A DNA stretch of 64,000 nt from Pyropia yezoensis (taxonomy: Eukaryota; Rhodophyta; Bangiophyceae; Bangiales; Bangiaceae): positions 34,696,894-34,760,893 of the forward strand of contig CM020618.1 in NCBI GenBank assembly GCA_009829735.1, in the 5' to 3' direction. Below the pieces are notes generated by a model. The model saw nothing but the letters and a program-made list of their open reading frames with translations. It ran no database searches and was not told the DNA's origin. The position numbers and the translations under genes are program-made. This document shows, in pieces, positions 31,376-41,425 of the stretch (the stretch's first letter is position 1; each line of letters begins with the position of its first letter).

Positions 31376-32251
31376 GGCGGCGGCGGTCGGGGCGGGGAGG
31401 AACGCGGCGTGAGGCGCGGGGAAGGGGGGAGGAGGGGGAATGAGAAAGAGACAGGGAGAAGAGAGCTAGGGGGATGGGGGGAAGATGGAGCGTCGCGAAG
31501 GCGCGGCGGCGGGGCGGTGCAGACGAGAGGAGGGGACGGGCCGATTGATAGCCGCCGTGGGGCCCCGGGGGCGGCGGAACCGGCGGGTCGCGGGTTGCGT
31601 GTAGCGTCCGCGACGGCGGTCCCCCACCCAATGGGCGTGGCGGGGTGGCGGGGGGAGGACGCTGTGTGGGCAGAGCGGCGTCAGCAAACGGAGCTACGAG
31701 GCAAAGGCGGCCTCTCGCCCTCCTCTGCAGGGTTTGCACATTAATCCGATTTTTTCAGGTCAGAACACACGAGGCTGCGGCGCTCGCCGTGACCCCCGCC
31801 TGAGCTCGTTCCGCGGAGAGTGTCGCTGTGGCGGGGAGATTATCGGCGTGGGTCGGTGCTGAATTCGGTATGATCACATGTCACAAAATTGTTGTAATGT
31901 GTATCTACAGTACCGGGAGAGTTGGAAATGGGTGTGGTATGTGAATCTCATGCTGCTGCGTTGATCCCACACGGTCAGTCGAATCATGTGAAAAAACCGT
32001 TGGGAGTCACGAACCGCCAATGACTTGCGGCCGTTTTCATGTGATGGACTGTCATCCGCCCATGCATTGCCTGCTGTCGAGCATCCGTTGGCCACCCGTG
32101 ACGCTGTTTGTGGCCGAGGTGCGATGTGACCTGGGTGAACATCCCAATCTCGGGTCAGTTAGTGCGACGCCCGTCCATCTCGTGAGCAGAGCCGTCCGGA
32201 CGCCTTCGGCCCGGTCCCCACGCGGCCGGGGGCGCACAGCGCCCCGAGGAA
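31376..32251. other. upstream region of the gamma subunit gene
   Basis: GC-rich leader to about 31740, then a lower-GC block to about 32160 (a TACAGTAC octamer at 31906). Candidate promoter region for the minus-strand gamma gene. No specific regulatory site can be assigned. Confidence 0.4.
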
Positions 32252-32527
32252 TCACTTGCCAGCCGGCACCTCCTGCTGGATCTCGATGCGCCCCAGCAGG
32301 TGGGGGACCAGTGCCCACCTGTCTGGGGCTGTGGGGCGGAGGTCGACGTTGCCCTCGCGGCCGTTGAGGATGGAGATGTGTCGGGGCGGCGCCGAGATCC
32401 CCCCCTCTCCACCCCAGCGACAACCCGTGCCGCGACACGCGCACGCTCCTTTCGCACCGTCGGGCCTCCCCTGCCCGGCACGCAGAGCCGACGCAGCGAA
32501 CAGCCCCTGGCGGACAGGCCCCAGCAC
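32252..32527 (-). CDS. small unidentified protein or terminal exon
   Basis: 91 residues from ATG 32527. The last 45 are clearly protein-like (PRHISILNGREGNVDLRPTA, then DRWALVPHLLGRIEIQQEVP) and end at TGA 32252-32254. The first 40 (MLGPVRQGLFAASALRAGQG ... Cys/Arg/Gly-rich) could be an organelle-targeting leader or intron read-through. It lies between the divergent gamma and gamma-like genes on the minus strand. No family recognised, and an upstream exon cannot be excluded. Confidence 0.38.
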   Translation of the reverse strand: MLGPVRQGLFAASALRAGQGRPDGAKGACACRGTGCRWGGEGGISAPPRHISILNGREGNVDLRPTAPDRWALVPHLLGRIEIQQEVPAGK

Positions 32528-32757
32528 AGAGGGGCTTGAAAACCGTTGGGCAGCACACGTGCCGGCACGGCATAGCTCTGCACTTTTGCATCATCGCACT
32601 TCGCCGGGACTGACTTGTCGTCCTCTCTTTCCCAAGCAGCCGCCCCCGCTCGCGCCCGTCGCTGCCCCGCCGTCGCCTGTGCCACCGCTAGCACGCCGGG
32701 CTCCTTGGCTCACCCCCCCCCCCCCCCCCCCGCCCCTAGACCTCTCCCGTATTCAGC

Positions 32758-33904
32758 ATGGCGTTTGCATCTTCATGGACCCCTGTGGCGGCCCCGACCG
32801 GCCGCTCGCCATTCCTCGGCGGCCGCCCGGCAGCCGTCTCGACCCGCCCGTCGGCGGGCCCATCCATGCGCAATGCTATTAGCAACGATACGTACGCGCC
32901 CAAGGTGGCCCTGCCCACCATCACCCCGTCGTCGGTGCCGTCGCGCGTCGGCAACCCGTCGCCGGTGCGGCCCATCCGGGCCAATAACCTGCTCAACAAG
33001 TTCCGCGTGACCGCGGTTGGGCGCGCCAAGGCCCTCCAGCAGTACGCAGATCGTGCCATCGATGACATGGCCGTGTCTGACCCGGCCGAGGCCTACATGG
33101 CCGCGGGCGTCAACGTGCTGTATGGGGATCCCAAGGCGAACGCGGGGGCGGTATGTTATGCTCGCCACCATATTTGTGTGCGGTTGGACGAGCGAGCGGT
33201 GGACAAAACGGGTGACGTGGGAAAGCAGAACCGAGGTGAGACGGCTGTCGGGGGACCGTGAGCGTACGACTGACCTTGTCACCCTTTGACTGGATGCTTG
33301 TCACGTCTTCTCGGTGTTTGGGGCCCTGATGTCTTTCATTTCGTCTTGCCGTACCCAGTCTACCCCTTCGTTCGGCGAGACCCTCACCAAGGGCAAGGAG
33401 GAGAAGCTGCGCAAGGCGGAGCTGTGCGCCACCTATCTCTCCCGCAACCGCACGACGGCGGAGAAGTACAATGACTTTTACGAGGTCCGCCGCCAGGCCC
33501 TCAACCTCGTTGACGGTTCCTCGTACGCTGAGGGCCTCGTGGCCCGCTACCCTGCGTTTGCTCGCAAGGTGGTCGACCGCGCCGAGGCTGAGCGGGAGGC
33601 ATCTCTCCGATACGTTGCGCCCACCTCCGTGGAGGAGGCATACATGACCGCCGCCGCTGACGCGGCGATGAAGCGGCGGCGCTCGCCGCGCACGCCGCCC
33701 GCATTTGGTGGAATTGACGGCGTCAACGCCGTTGCCGCCGAGTACCTGTCCAAGAACGCGGCGCCGCTCGAGTGGACGCAAGGCCTGTACGACGCCAATA
33801 AGGTGGCGAGCGTCCAGCTTGGCCACGGTTGCGACTACGAAGAGGGCCTGTACAAGAAGTTCAAGTCCGTCGCCTCCGTGATGCGGCCGACGCCGCGCTA
33901 TTAG
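32758..33904 (+). CDS. gamma-like phycobilisome linker, bilin-poor paralogue of the phycoerythrin gamma subunit
   Basis: Two exons, 32758-33150 and 33359-33904, joined in phase 0, give 312 residues. Residues 1 to about 40 look like a plastid transit peptide (MAFASSWTPVAAPTGRSPFL). Both gamma-type repeats are present: about 113-200 (YMAAGVNVLYGDPKANAGA, YEVRRQALNLV, AEGLVARYPAFARK) and about 225-307 (VEEAYMTAAADAAMK, LGHGCDYEEGLYKKFKSVAS). Only two Cys remain (154 and 289), against six in the neighbour. The CTEG and CPTG-type Cys sites are absent, and HGCSHEE is VDGSSYAEG here. It therefore probably binds few or no bilins and may act as a structural linker. Tandem divergent arrangement points to gene duplication. 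Assignment to the gamma family is firm; a specific named linker is not. Confidence 0.78.
33151..33358 (+). other. intron in the gamma-like gene (208 bp, phase 0)
   Basis: Donor GTATGTTATG after codon 131; acceptor gtacccag before TCTACCCCTTCG. Without splicing, the first frame runs into unrelated residues and a stop. With it, the two halves form one gamma-type protein. Confidence 0.82.
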
Positions 33905-34341
33905 ACTCGAGGAATGGCTGTTTGGCGCTCAGGAGGTTGTGGGCGCGCGCCCCTGGGGCGTTACGTTTCGTAGTTTTTCATCCTTTGTTTCTTGTTGCTG
34001 TGCCATGCTGTCAATGCAGTAAATGTGTGCATTCAGTTCCCCCTGTGTTCCTCATTGCCATTGGATTGAGCGTACGACGTCTGACCCTGACACCGTGGCT
34101 GAGGGAGCGAAGCAGCCACGGGAGACCTGGCAGCAGCTTCGCTGCCCTGCGACGGGCGACCTATCATGTATTTGAATGCGGACGGCCTTTCCCGCAAGAC
34201 CGCGAGACCATGACGCTTGTCCTCGCCGCCTCTGCTGCACAGCCTCGGCGGTTGTGGGCGCCTCCATTTGCTCTGGCGCCCCGACGATTGACCTACTCTG
34301 TCGGCCCTTCAGGCGCGCCTTCTCCTTGATGAACTTGTGTC
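33905..34341. other. 3' region of the gamma-like gene, no gene seen
   Basis: Lower-GC, T-rich segment just after the stop (33960-34070), consistent with a 3' untranslated region. A short inverted repeat lies near 34095-34125 (cgtggctgagg...gcagccacg). No other feature. Confidence 0.4.
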
Positions 34342-34566
34342 ATGGCACTCCCCACCTCTCAAGCGCTCACGCCGGCTCGTCTCTGGTTCATGGTGTGTCA
34401 ACAGGTGTGGTCACTGCATTCCATACCACTCCCCCTTGCTGCCGCCCTAGCCGCAGCTTCCGCAGCAGGCATCCCATTCCAGCTTCTAACAGCCGTTCAC
34501 ACGCCCCCACAGTACGTCCCGCTTAGCGCAGGCGAGCAGAAGCGGGCCCACTCGGATGATCCCTGA
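34342..34566 (+). CDS. small hydrophobic protein, hypothetical
   Basis: 74 residues (MALPTSQALTPARLWFMVCQ). Residues about 20-50 form one probable membrane helix (SIPLPLAAALAAASAAGIPF), followed by a polar tail ending HSDDP. The sequence around it is of ordinary GC, so the frame is not just a homopolymer artefact. It could be a small organellar membrane protein, by shape only. No family recognised. Confidence 0.35.
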   Translation: MALPTSQALTPARLWFMVCQQVWSLHSIPLPLAAALAAASAAGIPFQLLTAVHTPPQYVPLSAGEQKRAHSDDP

Positions 34567-34961
34567 AAGAACGACTTGTCCGCCCGGTTATTTCGCAGCC
34601 CTCTGACGAAAGGCACTGAGGTAAGCTTTCCACTGTACCTTGGCCGTGCAACAATATGTTGAAAGAAGGAACACGATGCACAGCCCATCCATGCCAGACC
34701 CAGCCTGGGGGCCAAAGGAACTGGCGCGGCTCCCGAAAGACGTGAAATCTGGCCGGGCCACAGCGAACTCAAGGTGTCAAAACACAGTGTATTTATTATA
34801 ATTTTTATAATTATTTCTGAAGGATGTGGAGCTCGAAAAAAGACTTCCAGATCGTGTACATCTTACCTTCACGTGACCACGACCATCTCCCCGCCCGTCG
34901 ACACTTCGTGAACAACCCCCTTCATACCATCGCGCGTTCTGTTGCACTTCGCGTGGCTTCC
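34567..34961. other. upstream region of the RF1 gene; AT-rich block
   Basis: A strikingly AT-rich block at about 34788-34822 (tatttattataatttttata) precedes the release factor gene and may be its core promoter. An in-frame ATG at 34824 would extend RF1 by 46 residues. No other feature. Confidence 0.4.
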
Positions 34962-36398
34962 ATGATGAACAACTCTACGCTCCCGGGTGCCCATTGCCGG
35001 TTGGCTGCATTCGTAGGTGCCGTAGCGTTTGGCGGTCACGCCGCGAGACCGCCGCCTGGCGTGGCTGCCTGCACCGCCCCGTCTCATTGGCGCCCGGCTG
35101 TGGCTGCTGGAAGGTGTTCCCGACCGCGTGGTAGCCGGTGTAGCGTGGGCTCCTGCTCCTCCTGCTTCTCTGGCTCCGTTGCCCTCCGCTATGCTGCAAC
35201 GGAGGGCGTGCCGGCCTTACATCATCACCACGCGGCCCCTCTTAGGATGGCTGGTGGCAGCGGCGGCGGGGACCCTAAGAATGGGGCGTCTGGCGGCAGC
35301 TCGACGGCCTCCCTCATCCGAAAGCTAGACACCACGCGGGACACGTTTGAGAACATCAACCGCCAGCTGGCCGACCCTGCCGTCTGCAACGACTCGCGGG
35401 AGCTGATGAGGCTAACCAAGGTGCGCGCCGCGCTGGAGCCGGTGGTGGAGGCTTACGAGCAGTGGCTGAGCTCCAACGAGCAGCTGACCGAGGCGCGGGA
35501 GCTTTTTGCTGACGCTGGTGACGATGCGGAGATGCGGGAGATGGCTCGGGCGGAGATTTCCGAGCTGGAGGCATCGATTGAGGAGCTCGAGGAACAGCTC
35601 AAGGTGCTCCTGTTGCCAAAGGACCCCAACGACGAGAAGAATTGTATGCTGGAGATTCGGGCTGGGACGGGTGGTGATGAGGCGGGTATCTGGGCTTCGG
35701 ACCTGGTGCGAGTCTACACGAAGTACGCCGAAGCAATGTCGTGGCGCGTCAGCACCGTGTCCGAATCCTTGAGCGACGCCGGGGGTGTCAAGGAGTGCGT
35801 CCTAGAGGTGACGGGCGACGCGGTCTACTCCAAGCTCAAGTACGAGGCAGGTGTGCACCGGGTGCAGCGTGTGCCCGCAACCGAAGCACAGGGGCGAGTG
35901 CACACCAGCACCTCCACCGTCGCCATTATGCCCGAAGTGGATGAGGTGGAGGTGAAGATTGACATGAAGGACGTGGACATCTCGACGACCCGCTCAGGCG
36001 GTGCGGGTGGGCAGAACGTCAACAAGGTAGAGACAGCAGTCGACCTGATGCACAAGCCGACGGGCATTCGCGTCTTTTGCACGCAGGAGCGGAGTCAGCT
36101 CAAGAACCGGGAGCTTGCCATGCAGATTCTTCGCGCCAAGCTGTACGAGCTGGAGCTCGAGGCCCACAACGCTGAGGTGAGCGGGCGGAGGAAGGCGCAG
36201 GTGGGTACAGGCGCCCGGTCGGAGAAGATTCGCACGTACAACTACAAGGACTCGCGGGTGAGCGACCACCGGCTGGGCCGCAACTTCTCCCTCAACAGTT
36301 TCCTCGAGGGCGACATTGATGACATGATCCAGGCGTGCATCTTTGCCGACCAGCAGGCGCAGTTGGAGGAGATGGCGAACGAACCGGCCACCGCATAA
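34962..36398 (+). CDS. prfA: organellar peptide chain release factor 1 (RF1/PrfA type)
   Basis: 478 residues from ATG 34962. RF1 reads UAA and UAG in the ribosomal A site and triggers peptidyl-tRNA hydrolysis in plastid or mitochondrion. Residues 1 to about 95 form an Arg/Ser/Cys/Ala-rich targeting peptide absent from bacterial RF1; a plastid address is more likely by composition but not proved. The mature part starts near [20 protein letters not shown]. The anticodon-like tripeptide of RF1 is present as Pro-Ala-Thr (residues 305-307, [12 protein letters not shown]); RF2 would have SPF. The catalytic GGQ is at residues 349-351 ([16 protein letters not shown]). [20 protein letters not shown] near the C-terminus completes the family pattern. 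ATG 34824 is also in frame. Confidence 0.95.
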   Translation: MMNNSTLPGAHCRLAAFVGAVAFGGHAARPPPGVAACTAPSHWRPAVAAGRCSRPRGSRCSVGSCSSCFSGSVALRYAATEGVPALHHHHAAPLRMAGGSGGGDPKNGASGGSSTASLIRKLDTTRDTFENINRQLADPAVCNDSRELMRLTKVRAALEPVVEAYEQWLSSNEQLTEARELFADAGDDAEMREMARAEISELEASIEELEEQLKVLLLPKDPNDEKNCMLEIRAGTGGDEAGIWASDLVRVYTKYAEAMSWRVSTVSESLSDAGGVKECVLEVTGDAVYSKLKYEAGVHRVQRVPATEAQGRVHTSTSTVAIMPEVDEVEVKIDMKDVDISTTRSGGAGGQNVNKVETAVDLMHKPTGIRVFCTQERSQLKNRELAMQILRAKLYELELEAHNAEVSGRRKAQVGTGARSEKIRTYNYKDSRVSDHRLGRNFSLNSFLEGDIDDMIQACIFADQQAQLEEMANEPATA

Positions 36399-37076
36399 AG
36401 CCGCTAGGAGCGCGTTCTTGTTTATTTGTGCAGCCATGGGCAGCGGTTTGTGCGCGCCGATGGGGCGCTCCTTGCTTGTTGGCCACATCGGGCCGAGATG
36501 GGTGGTTCAAGCCAGCTGAGCCAGCACAGGGGGGAGAGGGTGACCGGCGCCGCTGCCGGCAAAGAGATGGTAGCAATCTTTCACTGTGAGCCATCTGCCG
36601 GTTCCTTGCAAGTGAGGGCTGATGGAGGACGCGCGGGGCACACGTGATGACCGAGCCCACTCTTCCTTCTTGTGGTGTCTTCGTGCTGCAGCCAAGCGTG
36701 CCTTGGACCTGTGAGCCTGGCGTCAGTTGTTCTTGAACCTTGGCAAGCTTCACCAGCCGATGCTGTCTCGTCCAGGCCGAGACGGCTGCCCGTATTGCGG
36801 TGTTGACTCGCTCGGCGATCAATCTGGCGCTCAATCTAGCCGATATCTAGACAGACAGTCGACCTTGCTTCACCGAGGTGAGCGAGGATGCAGCTGAAGT
36901 TTATCAGGGGGTCTGAGCGGGAGCGAGATGTAGCATGCTCAGCGCACCGTGGATCTTCCCACTCACGCTTCCTAAAAGCTGGAGTGGTGGGCACCCGTGC
37001 GCTCAAGTCGCCTCTAGAAGTCTCACTCCGCAAGCTCCAAAAAAAATAGTCGCCGCAGGCACAGCGCTTGACACCA
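36399..37076. other. intergenic between convergent RF1 and PGDH genes
   Basis: Holds the 3' ends of both genes. Lower GC than the genes. No frame with protein-like content and no RNA or repeat recognised. Confidence 0.5.
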
Positions 37077-38537
37077 TCAATACAAGATGCGCGTCTTGAT
37101 ACTTGTCTCCAAGTCTGAGATGGCCTTCTTCGTCTCGTCCGAGTGGTATCGGTCAACGTCGACAATGAGGTAGCCGATTTCGGTGCTGGTACCCAGCACC
37201 TGTGTCCGCACGTTGGCCGACTGCTCCGCGAAGATGACGTTGATGTCCCGCAGCACACCCGGCACGTTGCGGTGCACGTTGAGAATGCGGTGGGTGCCCG
37301 AGCTGAAAGGCATCTCCAGGTTGGGGAAGTTGACGGCGCCGAGGGTGGTGCCCTCGTTGACATAACGAATGAGGCTGGTGGCGACCTCTCGCCCAATCAT
37401 GTGCTGCGCCTCGACGGTGCTGCCCCCAATGTGGGGCGTCAGCAGCACGTTGGTGAGGCCGCACAGGGGAGACTCAAAGCCGGGCCCGTTCTTGGCCGGC
37501 TCGGTCGGGTAGACGTCCACGGCGGCGCCAGCCAGGTGACCCGACCGGAGGGCATCAGCGAGGGCATCCAGGTCCACCACCGTCCCCCGGCTGGCGTTGA
37601 TGAGGAAGGAGCCCTCCTTCATTGCCGCCAGCTGCTCCGCCCCAATCATGTTGCGGGTCGCTTCAGAGCGGGGGACGTGCAGGGTCACAAAGTCGGACTT
37701 GTTCAGCAGCTCCTCAAGGGACTCGCAAGGGACCGTGCGGGAGAGACCCAGCACCGGCACCACGTCCCAGTAGATGACGTTCATGCCTAGCGCCTCGGCC
37801 ATGATGGACAGCTGGGAACCAATGTGGCCATACCCCACAATCCCCAGCGTCTTGCCGCGCACCTCGTAGCAGCCCGTCGCCGACTTGTTCCACACCCCCT
37901 TGTGCATGCTGGACGACACGTCCCCCAGTCGCCGGGAAAGCGCAATGACCTCAGCGAGCACCAGCTCCGCGACGCTGCGAGTGTTGGAGAATGGGGCGTT
38001 GAAGACGGGGATGCCACGGGTCTCGGTCAGGGCCTTGTCTACCTGGTCCGTTCCGATGCAAAAGCAGCCGACGGCCATCAGCCGGGGCGCCGCCGCCAGG
38101 ACGGCGGGGGTGACATTGGACTTGGAGCGAAGGCCCAGGATGTGGACCGATTCCATCGCAGCAATCAGCTCCGCCTCGGACAGCGCCTTGCTGACGGTCC
38201 GGATGGTGAAGCCCTCCGCCTCAAACATCTGGACCGCCGACTGGTGGATGTTTTCGAGCAGCAGCACCTCGATTTTGGCCTTGGGGAAGGAGAACTGCGT
38301 GTCCACGGGGGGGGAAGTAGAAAGGCGGGACACGCCCCCCGAGCCGAGCGTCATGCGCTCCATCAGGGACGACGCGGGGGGGGGGGTGCCGACGACCATG
38401 GCGGCGGGGGAGGGGGCAGGGGAAGTCGTCGCCCGCGTACGGGAGCCGCCAGACTGGCCCAACATGGTGGCGGAGGCCGGGGGAAGCAGCAGAGGGCACA
38501 AGGTACAGCTGCAAGCAGAGAAGCTTGTCGTAGCCAC
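37077..38537 (-). CDS. serA: D-3-phosphoglycerate dehydrogenase (first step of serine synthesis)
   Basis: Oxidises 3-phosphoglycerate to 3-phosphohydroxypyruvate with NAD+. The maximal frame is 486 residues; the first 80 are low complexity, and starts at 38465 (MLGQSG) or 38399 are equally possible. From residue 85 it follows the E. coli SerA type closely: VGCFCIGTDQVD, FNAPFSNTRSVAELVLAEVI, the NAD-binding LGIVGYGHIGSQL (about 231-243), then catalytic Arg317 (NASRGTVVD), Glu346 (YPTEPA) and His369 (TPHIGGST). A C-terminal ACT domain (about 415-486, VPGVLRDINVIFAEQSANVR) ends ILY, as in SerA, and usually mediates serine feedback. The N-terminal extension may target an organelle or be disordered. 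No intron. It is divergent from ALG2, with a 480-bp shared upstream region. Confidence 0.96.
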   Translation of the reverse strand: MATTSFSACSCTLCPLLLPPASATMLGQSGGSRTRATTSPAPSPAAMVVGTPPPASSLMERMTLGSGGVSRLSTSPPVDTQFSFPKAKIEVLLLENIHQSAVQMFEAEGFTIRTVSKALSEAELIAAMESVHILGLRSKSNVTPAVLAAAPRLMAVGCFCIGTDQVDKALTETRGIPVFNAPFSNTRSVAELVLAEVIALSRRLGDVSSSMHKGVWNKSATGCYEVRGKTLGIVGYGHIGSQLSIMAEALGMNVIYWDVVPVLGLSRTVPCESLEELLNKSDFVTLHVPRSEATRNMIGAEQLAAMKEGSFLINASRGTVVDLDALADALRSGHLAGAAVDVYPTEPAKNGPGFESPLCGLTNVLLTPHIGGSTVEAQHMIGREVATSLIRYVNEGTTLGAVNFPNLEMPFSSGTHRILNVHRNVPGVLRDINVIFAEQSANVRTQVLGTSTEIGYLIVDVDRYHSDETKKAISDLETSIKTRILY

Positions 38538-39020
38538 GCAGAGGGTAAGGTGGGATGGGGATGGGAGTAGGCAATGAAAAGGCTGGCCAGGTCCTTGACG
38601 GCTCCTCAGGTGGTGGCGGTCCCACGCAGTGACCGGTGCAGGCGGCCGGCCGCGAACTGTCTGATCCGCTGTGCGTGTGACGCGACGCCGGCGATCTTTG
38701 CAGTGTCACGGGAAATTGGGGTTCCATTGCAAAAGGATGGAGCGAAGATTCAGACCATCAAGGGCCAATGACTGTGGAGGATGGCTATGAAACGTGTCAA
38801 TGATGGATCACGTTGAGCCTTTTACGGGGGCATGACAAATTGACCGCCAATGTGTATCGACCGTCCTGACTGTCAGCCGCTCGTGGCATCGTCATCGTCC
38901 GAGCGACCCCGTCGATGGCGCTCATCTATGTACCGTCGTGGGCCACCGCCTTGCGAGCTCCCCCTCAAGCTCTGCCCGTGTCACCCCCTTCCCCCCCGTC
39001 CCCCTTCCCCTTTTCCAATC
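38538..39020. other. divergent upstream region shared by PGDH and ALG2
   Basis: Presumed promoters of both genes. A lower-GC core lies at about 38690-38870. An in-frame ATG at 38850 could extend ALG2 by 57 residues, but the extension is Pro/Cys/Arg-rich with no homology seen. No specific site assigned. Confidence 0.4.
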
Positions 39021-40652
39021 ATGCGCATCACTTTCCTTCACCCCGACCTGGGCCTAGGCGGCGCGGAGCGCCTTATCATAGACGCCGCCACCGCGCTCGC
39101 CGACCGCGGCCATGAGGTGATCATCGTCACCGCCGCCCTCGACCCCGTCCGCTGCTTTGCCGACGTCCACCCGGACCGCCCGCCTGGCGCCGTCCCCGCC
39201 GTGCGGGTGCTGCCACCGCCGCTGCTGCCGCTCACGCTCCTCGGCGGCGGCGCGGCGGCGCTGGCCGCCGCCCGCATGACCGCCCTCGCGGCGGCGGTGG
39301 TGGGGGGGGCGGCGGTGGGGGCGCCCCGAGGACCCCACCACGCCCGCCTCCCAGAGGTGGTGGTGGTGGACCAGGTCGCCGCGCCGGTGCTGCTATTTCG
39401 GGCGCTGGGCGTGCCGGTGGTGTTCTATTGCCACTTTCCTGACGTGGACGTCGAGGCAAGCCTCCGCGCCGCTGTGGCCAATGGCGGCGGTGGCGGCGGT
39501 GGCGGCGGAGGAGGGGGGGGACTCCGCCGCTGCGTGCACGCCGTATACCGGTCGGTCATCAATGGGGTGGAGGCTGCCGGCGTGCGGGCGGCAGACGCGG
39601 TGGGTGTCAATAGTGATTTCACGCGTGCCGCGTACGGGCGGGCCTACCCGGGCGCCCCCCCCGCGGTGGTTGTGTACCCCGCGGTGCGGGCGGTGGAGTC
39701 GGGGCCGCCACAGGGGCAGCGCGCTGACGCGCCCTCCGTCGTAGTGGGAGAGGGGGGAGGCGCAGATGACGCTGCCGGCGGTCCAGCGCCACCGCCCCTG
39801 ACGCTCCTCTCGATCAACCGGTACGAGCGAAAAAAGAACATCCCGCTGGCGCTCGCCACCCTCGCCGCTCTTCTCACAGACCACACCCCCCGGGGCCTGC
39901 CGCCCGCCCTCCGCTCCCGCCTGCGGCTCGTCCACATGGGCGGCTACGACGAGCGGCTGGCGGAGAATGTGGAGCACCACGCGGAGCTTGCCGCCCGCGC
40001 CGCCGCACCCGACCTCGCCGGCCGCGTGCGCCTCGTCCGCAACGCCCCCGACGCGGCGGTGGGCGCCGCGCTGGCGACCGCCGCGGCTCTCCTCTACACC
40101 CCCACCGACGAGCACTTTGGGATTGTGCCGCTGCAGGCGGCCGCCGCGGGGCTGCCCGTCGTGGCGGTCGCGGCGGGGGGGCCCCTCGAGACGGTGGTCC
40201 ATGGCGTCACGGGCTGGCTCGTCGCCCCCACCGCAGAGGCGTTTGCGGCCGCGGCCGCCACGGCGGTGGTGGCCGCCGCTGCGGCCGCCGCTGTGGATGC
40301 CGCAGCCGCCCAGACCACCGACGCCGGGAAGGCGTCGGCTGCGGCTTTGGAGGGGGGGGGAGGGTTCCCGGGCCGCCACGGAGACGGAGGCGGTGGCGGT
40401 GGCGGCGGTGGCAGCGGTGGTGGCGGTGGCGGCGACGGCGGCGGTGGCGGTGGCGGCGGGGGTGGGGATGGAGGGGGTGCGGCAGAGCGGGCGGCCATGG
40501 CCGCCGCCGCCCGTGAGCGTGTGGCGGCGCGCTTCTCCATAGCCGCCCTCGGACGCGGCTTTGAGGGCCTCGCGCTCGACGCGGAAGAAGCGGCACGCCG
40601 GCGGCGGGCGGGGGGATGGGGCGCGTGGCTCCGCTCGTGGTGGGGTGGGTAA
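39021..40652 (+). CDS. ALG2: ALG2, alpha-1,3/1,6-mannosyltransferase of dolichol-linked N-glycan assembly
   Basis: 543 residues from ATG 39021. A GT4-family enzyme that adds the second and third mannoses (from GDP-Man) to Man1GlcNAc2-PP-dolichol on the cytosolic face of the ER. Family motifs in order: HPDLGLGGAERLIIDAA (residues 7-23), VVFYCHFPDVDVE (about 135), AVYRSVINGVEAAGVRAADA and VNSDFTRAAY (about 175-200), LLSINRYERKKNIPLALA (about 262-279, with the conserved lysines), HMGGYDERLAENVEHHAEL, and TPTDEHFGIVPLQAAAAGLP (about 360). The EX7E motif is EHFGIVPLQ here: Glu364 is present but the second Glu is Gln372 (CAG at 40134). A Gly-rich insertion at about 155-168 and an 80-residue Ala/Gly insertion after about 415 are unlike other ALG2. 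No introns. Confidence 0.93.
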   Translation: MRITFLHPDLGLGGAERLIIDAATALADRGHEVIIVTAALDPVRCFADVHPDRPPGAVPAVRVLPPPLLPLTLLGGGAAALAAARMTALAAAVVGGAAVGAPRGPHHARLPEVVVVDQVAAPVLLFRALGVPVVFYCHFPDVDVEASLRAAVANGGGGGGGGGGGGGLRRCVHAVYRSVINGVEAAGVRAADAVGVNSDFTRAAYGRAYPGAPPAVVVYPAVRAVESGPPQGQRADAPSVVVGEGGGADDAAGGPAPPPLTLLSINRYERKKNIPLALATLAALLTDHTPRGLPPALRSRLRLVHMGGYDERLAENVEHHAELAARAAAPDLAGRVRLVRNAPDAAVGAALATAAALLYTPTDEHFGIVPLQAAAAGLPVVAVAAGGPLETVVHGVTGWLVAPTAEAFAAAAATAVVAAAAAAAVDAAAAQTTDAGKASAAALEGGGGFPGRHGDGGGGGGGGGSGGGGGGDGGGGGGGGGGDGGGAAERAAMAAAARERVAARFSIAALGRGFEGLALDAEEAARRRRAGGWGAWLRSWWGG

Positions 40653-41425
40653 AATACTGAAAAAGACAAGAGGGGGCGGGAGCTGGACAGAGGAGGGGCA
40701 CCCCTTGGGGGATGCACGCGGCCTGCAGCCGACGGTCGCGCGCGGCCACGTCTGGGGGGGGCGCCCCGCCACGGGGTTGTGTCAGCATGCCGCCGCCCCA
40801 TGGCAAGAGTGTCGAGGCGTGTGTGACGCGCACATCTGAAACGCGCGGCGCGGGGGGGGCGCCCGGGGGGGGCAGGTACGGCGCGCATCTGGGACGCGCG
40901 ATACGGGGGGCACACCCGGGGTGGTGGCGCCACCGTGCGGAGGCTCCCGCCGCGCACACGCCCCGCACGGGGGGGCGTGGCCGTCGCCAGGGCGGATGCG
41001 GCAGTCGGGGCGGGTTCCGCCCGCGCCCAGCGACGGGGGGGGGGGCGACAAACAACACGACCGCAAAAAAAAGGCAACAGCCGCAATGCCGTGCGGGAGG
41101 GGAGAGGGCGCGGCGTCGACGCTACCACGGCCGCACCCCCCGCGACGGCGGTGTGGCGGCCCCCTCCTACCCCCTCCCCAGCATCCCTCCCGTGCAGGTG
41201 ACCGTGGCGGACGGTGCTGTGCTAGCCGCTCCCGTGCCCGGCCGCTCCTCCCTGCCGCCCCGCCTCCCCACACGCACCAATCACGCACTGCCCCAATACC
41301 CCCCCCCCCCCCCCGCCGTGCCCCTCCACTCCCGCAACCTCCCCCCCCTCCCCGCCCCCCCTCCCCTTCCCCCCCCTCTCTCCATCGCCGCCCCCCCTGT
41401 CTCCTTCCTTTCTCTCCCGCCCCCC
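40653..41425. other. intergenic, repetitive GC-rich
   Basis: Tail-to-tail spacer between ALG2 and the NmrA-like gene. Contains imperfect repeats of gcgcatctgrracgcgcg at about 40829 and 40887, and poly-C runs (41300-41316 and later). No supported gene. Confidence 0.5.

Noticed and set aside
35994-36488. Minus-strand frame across the end of the RF1 gene
   Set aside because: Antisense shadow of a strongly conserved coding region.
36836-37396. 186-residue minus frame overlapping the 3' end of PGDH
   Set aside because: Different frame from the conserved dehydrogenase; shadow.
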